Positions 60,151-64,000 of a stretch of DNA of 64,000 nt are shown in pieces; within the stretch, counting starts at the first letter, position 1; each line of letters starts with the position of its first letter. The DNA lies in assembly GCA_027422505.1 (NCBI GenBank), contig JAPQWV010000662.1, positions 240,001 to 304,000 of the forward strand, written 5' to 3'. A program made the translations under genes and the position numbers. The DNA is from Craterostigma plantagineum (taxonomy: Eukaryota; Streptophyta; Magnoliopsida; Lamiales; Linderniaceae). The notes under the pieces are model-generated. The model saw nothing but the letters and a program-made list of their open reading frames with translations, did no database searches and was not told the DNA's origin.

Positions 60151-63100
60151 CCTAAAACTAAGATGATTTAAAAGGTTTGGCCCAAATTAATGGGTAATCC
60201 AATACATTATAAAAGGCCCACTTAGAACCATGACCGTGGCCCAAATCTTTGAAGAAAAGTCTAGGGAGCAAGCTTCCTCATATTAGGAAAGCTCACGTCC
60301 CTAAGTGTCTAAGCAACCCCAATTTTAATGGCAAAAATATCTAATGCATTCTCACACTAAAACTTGGGGAAGAGAGAAGGTGGAGAAATCGACTTGGAGC
60401 TTAAAGGAAGGTAAGAAAATTTCTAAATGATTTCCGATTTTACCATGTGATTTATGTTTATTAGTTTGTAAGTTAGGTTATTAGTTCGAATTTAGCATGC
60501 TTAAGGTCTTAGCACACGAAAACCTACCCCAAAATCACACACTTTAACTCATTCGGTTTTTAGGATTTTGAAGTTCTTAGGGTTTCATCATGTTCTTGAG
60601 AAAAGTAAAGTTTAGATCGAAGTCCCTAGAAATTAAGCCTTAAAAACTGTTTTGCGGCCGCGAGATGTGAGGTTTGCGAATTATAAAAGTTTGCGAATTT
60701 GTAATGAAACGAGAAGGTCATGAGCTAAGACACTTCACGGGTCGGGAGGATGGCGAACCCTAGATCGCGAATGCATGTATTTGGCGAATTGTGTACAAAT
60801 ACAATTCGCGAATCCATGAAGAAAAGACTTCGCGAATTGAGGTTGGCAGGCCCATAGTAAGTCGCGAACCCAACTTCGCGAATTGAAGTACTTCGCAAAC
60901 CACAAGGATGTGCTCCGCGAACCAAAAACTTGGCGAACGCAACTTCGCGAATCCGAACATTTGGCGAATTGGAAGGCATTTTTGCGAATTGTGAAAGGAT
61001 CGCGAACTCCATGCAAGGTCAAATCCTATTCGGCGAACCCGACTTCAAAGTATTTCGCGAACTAGGCTTTGTGGGATGGATTTCGCGAACCTAGTGATAG
61101 GAGGTTGGCGAATTCATATATTTGGTGAACTTGAGCGAGCGATTCGCGAACCGAGTGCGAGAGTAGATGATTTCGCGAATCGGGTATGACGAGTCTTTCA
61201 CGAACTAAAGCTTGACGAACCCTATTTTGCTAGCTTGGACCTTTCGCGAATTGATAGAAAACTTGATGAACTCGTAAAGGTTTCACGAGCTAGTACTGTA
61301 GGCTAATCCACAAATCATGGAATGAGAGTTTCACTCATGGGTTCGCGAACTATAGACTTCACGAATTGAACCCTTAGATAAAAAAAAATGTTTTTAAGTT
61401 ATAAAAGTCGCCTTTTGAGGAAAAATATTTTCACACCAATTAAAGAGAAAAATATTCTGAGTCCAATGAGCGTAGTCCCTCATAATGCCAGATTATAATT
61501 TGCCTATCGGTGTTTTCAGGGTCAATTTTCGGTGTAAGTCGTTTTTGATAGAATTTTGGAACGAAAACCTACGTAGTCAATTAATATAATTTATAGACTG
61601 ACTTTATAGCCTTTTCGCGTTTAAAGGACGTACAGATCAGTCAACAAATAGCTTAAGGACGAATTTTATAAACTCCACGAACTAAATAAGTTTGCGAAGT
61701 AACCCCACGAGTCAATAGGAGTTTAGTGAACTTTATAAGTTCACGAATCAGACGAAGCTAGGTTAGTTCACGAGTTATGTGTAGTTCATGGATTGACTCG
61801 ACTTAGCAAATCATTGTAAGTAGTTTTAACACAAGTCGATAACTAATATTTCAAATACTTAGGAAGCTTAAGAAATAAATATCGGGATAATTTAGATGGC
61901 ATACTGACGTAATAATTTTATGCTTAAGGTCGAGAACTAGGGAAGTTCCGAACCCGTAGCTAGAAATCTACGGACGCCAGGTAAGTGGAGACTACACTTC
62001 AACTACAACACATGACTTTGATGTGCATAAATTATGTGACTACGTGCTTTCATGACAGAACGTGAAGTTTATGTGATATGTTTTATTTACTATTCACGGC
62101 ATGAGATGCATGCATACGATTCACGACATGATCACGTGCATACACGTTTAGTATGAAGTTTAGGACACGAGCGTGTGTATGAGTCAGGATCGCCTGTGAG
62201 CGATGTATAGTTGCCGATAGGGGCACCTGTTGTCGACTCCACTGTCGAGTCACGGCTCTCCTATTCTACCATGGCGGCGTTGATGCGCTGACGAATGATG
62301 TTGGGTTGATACCCTAAACGACGGAAAGGGCGACCTGCAGGGTGCGACCCTAGGGAAGACGCGACACCGAGGGAAGCTCGAGTGTTGGCAACCTCGGAGT
62401 AGGCTACCGGTGTGAAGCGCCCGTGTGTCAGGTCGCATTGGGCTGAAAAGGCACCTTCGGAGTCGTAAAGGCGTAGATCGCCTCCCAATGTGGATAGCCA
62501 TTTGCGTACTGGGGTTGCCTGTCAACGGCGAGTCGTATTGGGCCGAAAAGGCATAAGTCAGCCTCCCAATGTGGACCGTGTTGGGCTGAAAAGGAGCCAC
62601 AAGAGATGAATAGAGGTTAGCCTCTCGATGCGGACCACGTTCAGCGGAAAATGCGTCGGTAGCCTCCCAAATGTGGACCGTATTGGGCTGAAAGGCGCCA
62701 TGAAGTCGAATTACAAAATGTGAACCAGGGTGGCCTCTCAATGTGTGTCCTGTCACTTATGTGTATGTATGAAATGGAAATGAGCTCTATGATGGTGCAT
62801 AGCGAGATAGAAAAGCCGAGGGCCCAAGATGAAAGGAAAAATAATACGAAAGGAAAAGAGAATGAAAAGGAAAGTGAATCTAGAAATGCATTGGCGCGGA
62901 TGTCACTGCGAGTTAGTACACGTGCACTGCATGCATATAGTTTCTGCTTACTGGGCTTTATAAGCTCATCCCATTTATATGTTGTAGGTACTAGCGAACA
63001 CGGTACATGATCGCCTAACCGGCAAGGCATTCTTTTGAAAGCATCCGAGCGACTTTTGGGGGTGGTGTGTACGTGGATAATGACCTGTGAGGCCAGGCGC

Positions 63101-63315
63101 ATAGGAAACTCTTTTGCTGCAAATGTATACACGTCCCATGTAATTAGGACATGAATGTAGTTAGGAATGTAATGTATTTTTTGACGTGTACAAAAATGAC
63201 TTCCTTCACGAAAAGGAAAAATTTCATACGAAATTCCGCACGTTTACATGACTTACGACCTCGTTAGGCACTTAGATTAACGTTAGAAATGGTGGCGATG
63301 GCTAGGGTCGCTACA
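60151..63315 (+). repeat. 5'-truncated Tekay LTR (E1-like family)
   Basis: Ends GGTCGCTACA at 63315. It aligns by shared blocks to the E1 LTR: TTAGATCGAAGT near 60613, ATAATTTGCCTATCGGTGT near 61496, and TTTATAGACTGACTTTATAG near 61591. It has a TTCGCGAA array (60655-61375) and an intron-like cassette 61981-62987 (CCAG/GTAAGTGG to GTTGTAG). About 230 bases of the LTR start are missing at the E5 boundary. No PBS follows, so it is a solo LTR or the 3' LTR of a lost element. It is inserted in the unrecognised ORF. Confidence 0.82.
60655..61375. repeat. TTCGCGAA word array in the truncated LTR
   Basis: TTCGCGAAT, TTCGCGAAC, TTGGCGAAT and TTCACGAAC recur at 15-40 base spacing, as in E1 but with different spacers. 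Confidence 0.85.
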
Positions 63316-64000
63316 TAAGACGACTTAGTCCTCTAAACTCAAGCTCGTCCAGCTTCTTGATCCTATCCTCCTTCCTCGAGATTCTCCTTCGAATTTCTTC
63401 TTGAAATGGAGCAATCACCTTGGCGGTTTCCCACGGCAGTTTTAGATCTTCTCCTATCTTCGACTTCATTGGTGGGCATTCCTCATCGACGATGGGGTGT
63501 TGGACAAGCTCGGGAAGTTCAAGAATTTCCGCTTCGTAGTCTTCACTTTCTTCGAGTTCATCGTCACCGATTAGGGCCAGGCCTACATTTGCCTTCATCA
63601 AGAAGTATCTGGCATTTTCCATCAAGCCTCTGGCCATGACCTGATCCATCAATTTTATTATCCAATCTTCATTGAAGATGTAGTTTTCCACGGCAGCGTG
63701 TGGTTTGTACAGTTCTTCAGTTTGTGGGGTTGGATAGTCTGCCTGAAGGGATAGGAATGGAGATGATGGTGACATTGAAGGACTTGTGGATGGGTGAGAG
63801 TGATAGAGACATCGAAGGGCTGCTTTGGCTTGTGGGATGAGGAAACGAAAGGCTCATAGCTGGTGATGAGAGCTATTGGGTTGTTTTGGTAGTAGTTCGG
63901 ATTGATATTTTTGTTTGTGTACGTGTGGGTGATGTGGTTCTGTATGTGTTAGGGTGACTCTTGGCTGCGACTGTTGAAGTTGAGGCCTTTGTCTTGTGTC
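63316..64000 (-). pseudogene. Unrecognised retroelement ORF, copy 2 (interrupted; runs off the right edge)
   Basis: The minus-strand frame 63775-63311 is open but its last codons (RLM, stop) come partly from the LTR junction at 63315/63316, so the protein is cut by the LTR insertion. Visible: AAVENYIFNEDWIIKLMDQV, ARYFLMKANVGLALIGDDEL, acidic EESEDYEAEILELPEL, LPWETAKVIAPFQEEIRRR, KKLDELEFRGLS. Upstream (63800-64000) the sequence is S/P/T/Q-rich, as in copy 1. The order YIF..W, VxLxLxxDDEL, PWE, RGLS matches copy 1. The true start is uncertain; ATG codons at 63775 and in another frame near 63862 are candidates. Confidence 0.6.

Noticed and set aside
60725..61022. Two overlapping 95-codon minus-strand frames
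   Set aside because: Produced by the TTCGCGAA array, which reads as FA(N/K) or RE(F/V) repeats.

Overview
The window reads as repeat-dense, heterochromatic DNA from a flowering plant, probably a eudicot; I cannot name the species. It is almost entirely LTR retrotransposons nested in, abutting or truncating one another. I see no host gene, no rRNA or functional tRNA gene and no CRISPR array. Most elements are Ty3/gypsy chromoviruses of the Tekay/Del type: gag with CCHC knuckles, a DSGA protease, reverse transcriptase with FIDD, RNase H, an HHCC integrase and a C-terminal chromodomain-like segment. They carry very long LTRs (2.4-4.3 kb) and are primed by initiator tRNA-Met (TGGTATCAGAGC).

Layout. 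1-7807: plus-strand Tekay element E1, whose 5' LTR lies left of the window. 7808-9365: gene-free DNA with an inverted repeat. 9366-11343: minus-strand remains of a different retroelement with a 298-bp LTR and an ORF I do not recognise. 11344-29400: minus-strand Tekay element E3, split by E2 (11866-22580; plus strand; target duplication AAAAT) inside its integrase and by a 756-bp hAT-type element (23718-24473; target duplication CCAGAAAC) inside its reverse transcriptase. 29401-33239: relics of Copia genes and a tandem repeat of about 230 bp, which is cut by E4 (33240-43815; target duplication GAACG). E4 has 4.1-4.3-kb LTRs but only a crippled gag and no RT or integrase. 43821-45604: the rest of that tandem repeat, an inverted repeat and another tandem array. 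45605-51552: a broken SIRE-like Copia element, cut off before its RT. 51553-60150: E5, a Tekay element with a 5'-truncated first LTR and a gag-pol frame broken by one stop. 60151-63315: a 5'-truncated Tekay LTR inserted in a second copy of the unrecognised ORF, which runs to the right edge.

Nothing here works as a pathway. The coherent story is nesting: the short-LTR element and E3 are older, and E2, E4 and E5 are young because their LTR pairs are nearly identical by eye. Every pol frame has at least one break, so no element here is clearly autonomous.

Two structural themes recur in the Tekay LTRs. Each holds an array of one short CpG-containing word, different for each family but at the corresponding place. 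Downstream of the array each has an intron-like cassette, starting at GTAAGTAG or GTAGGTGG and ending at TTGTAG, which contains fast-changing minisatellites and stem-loop repeats.
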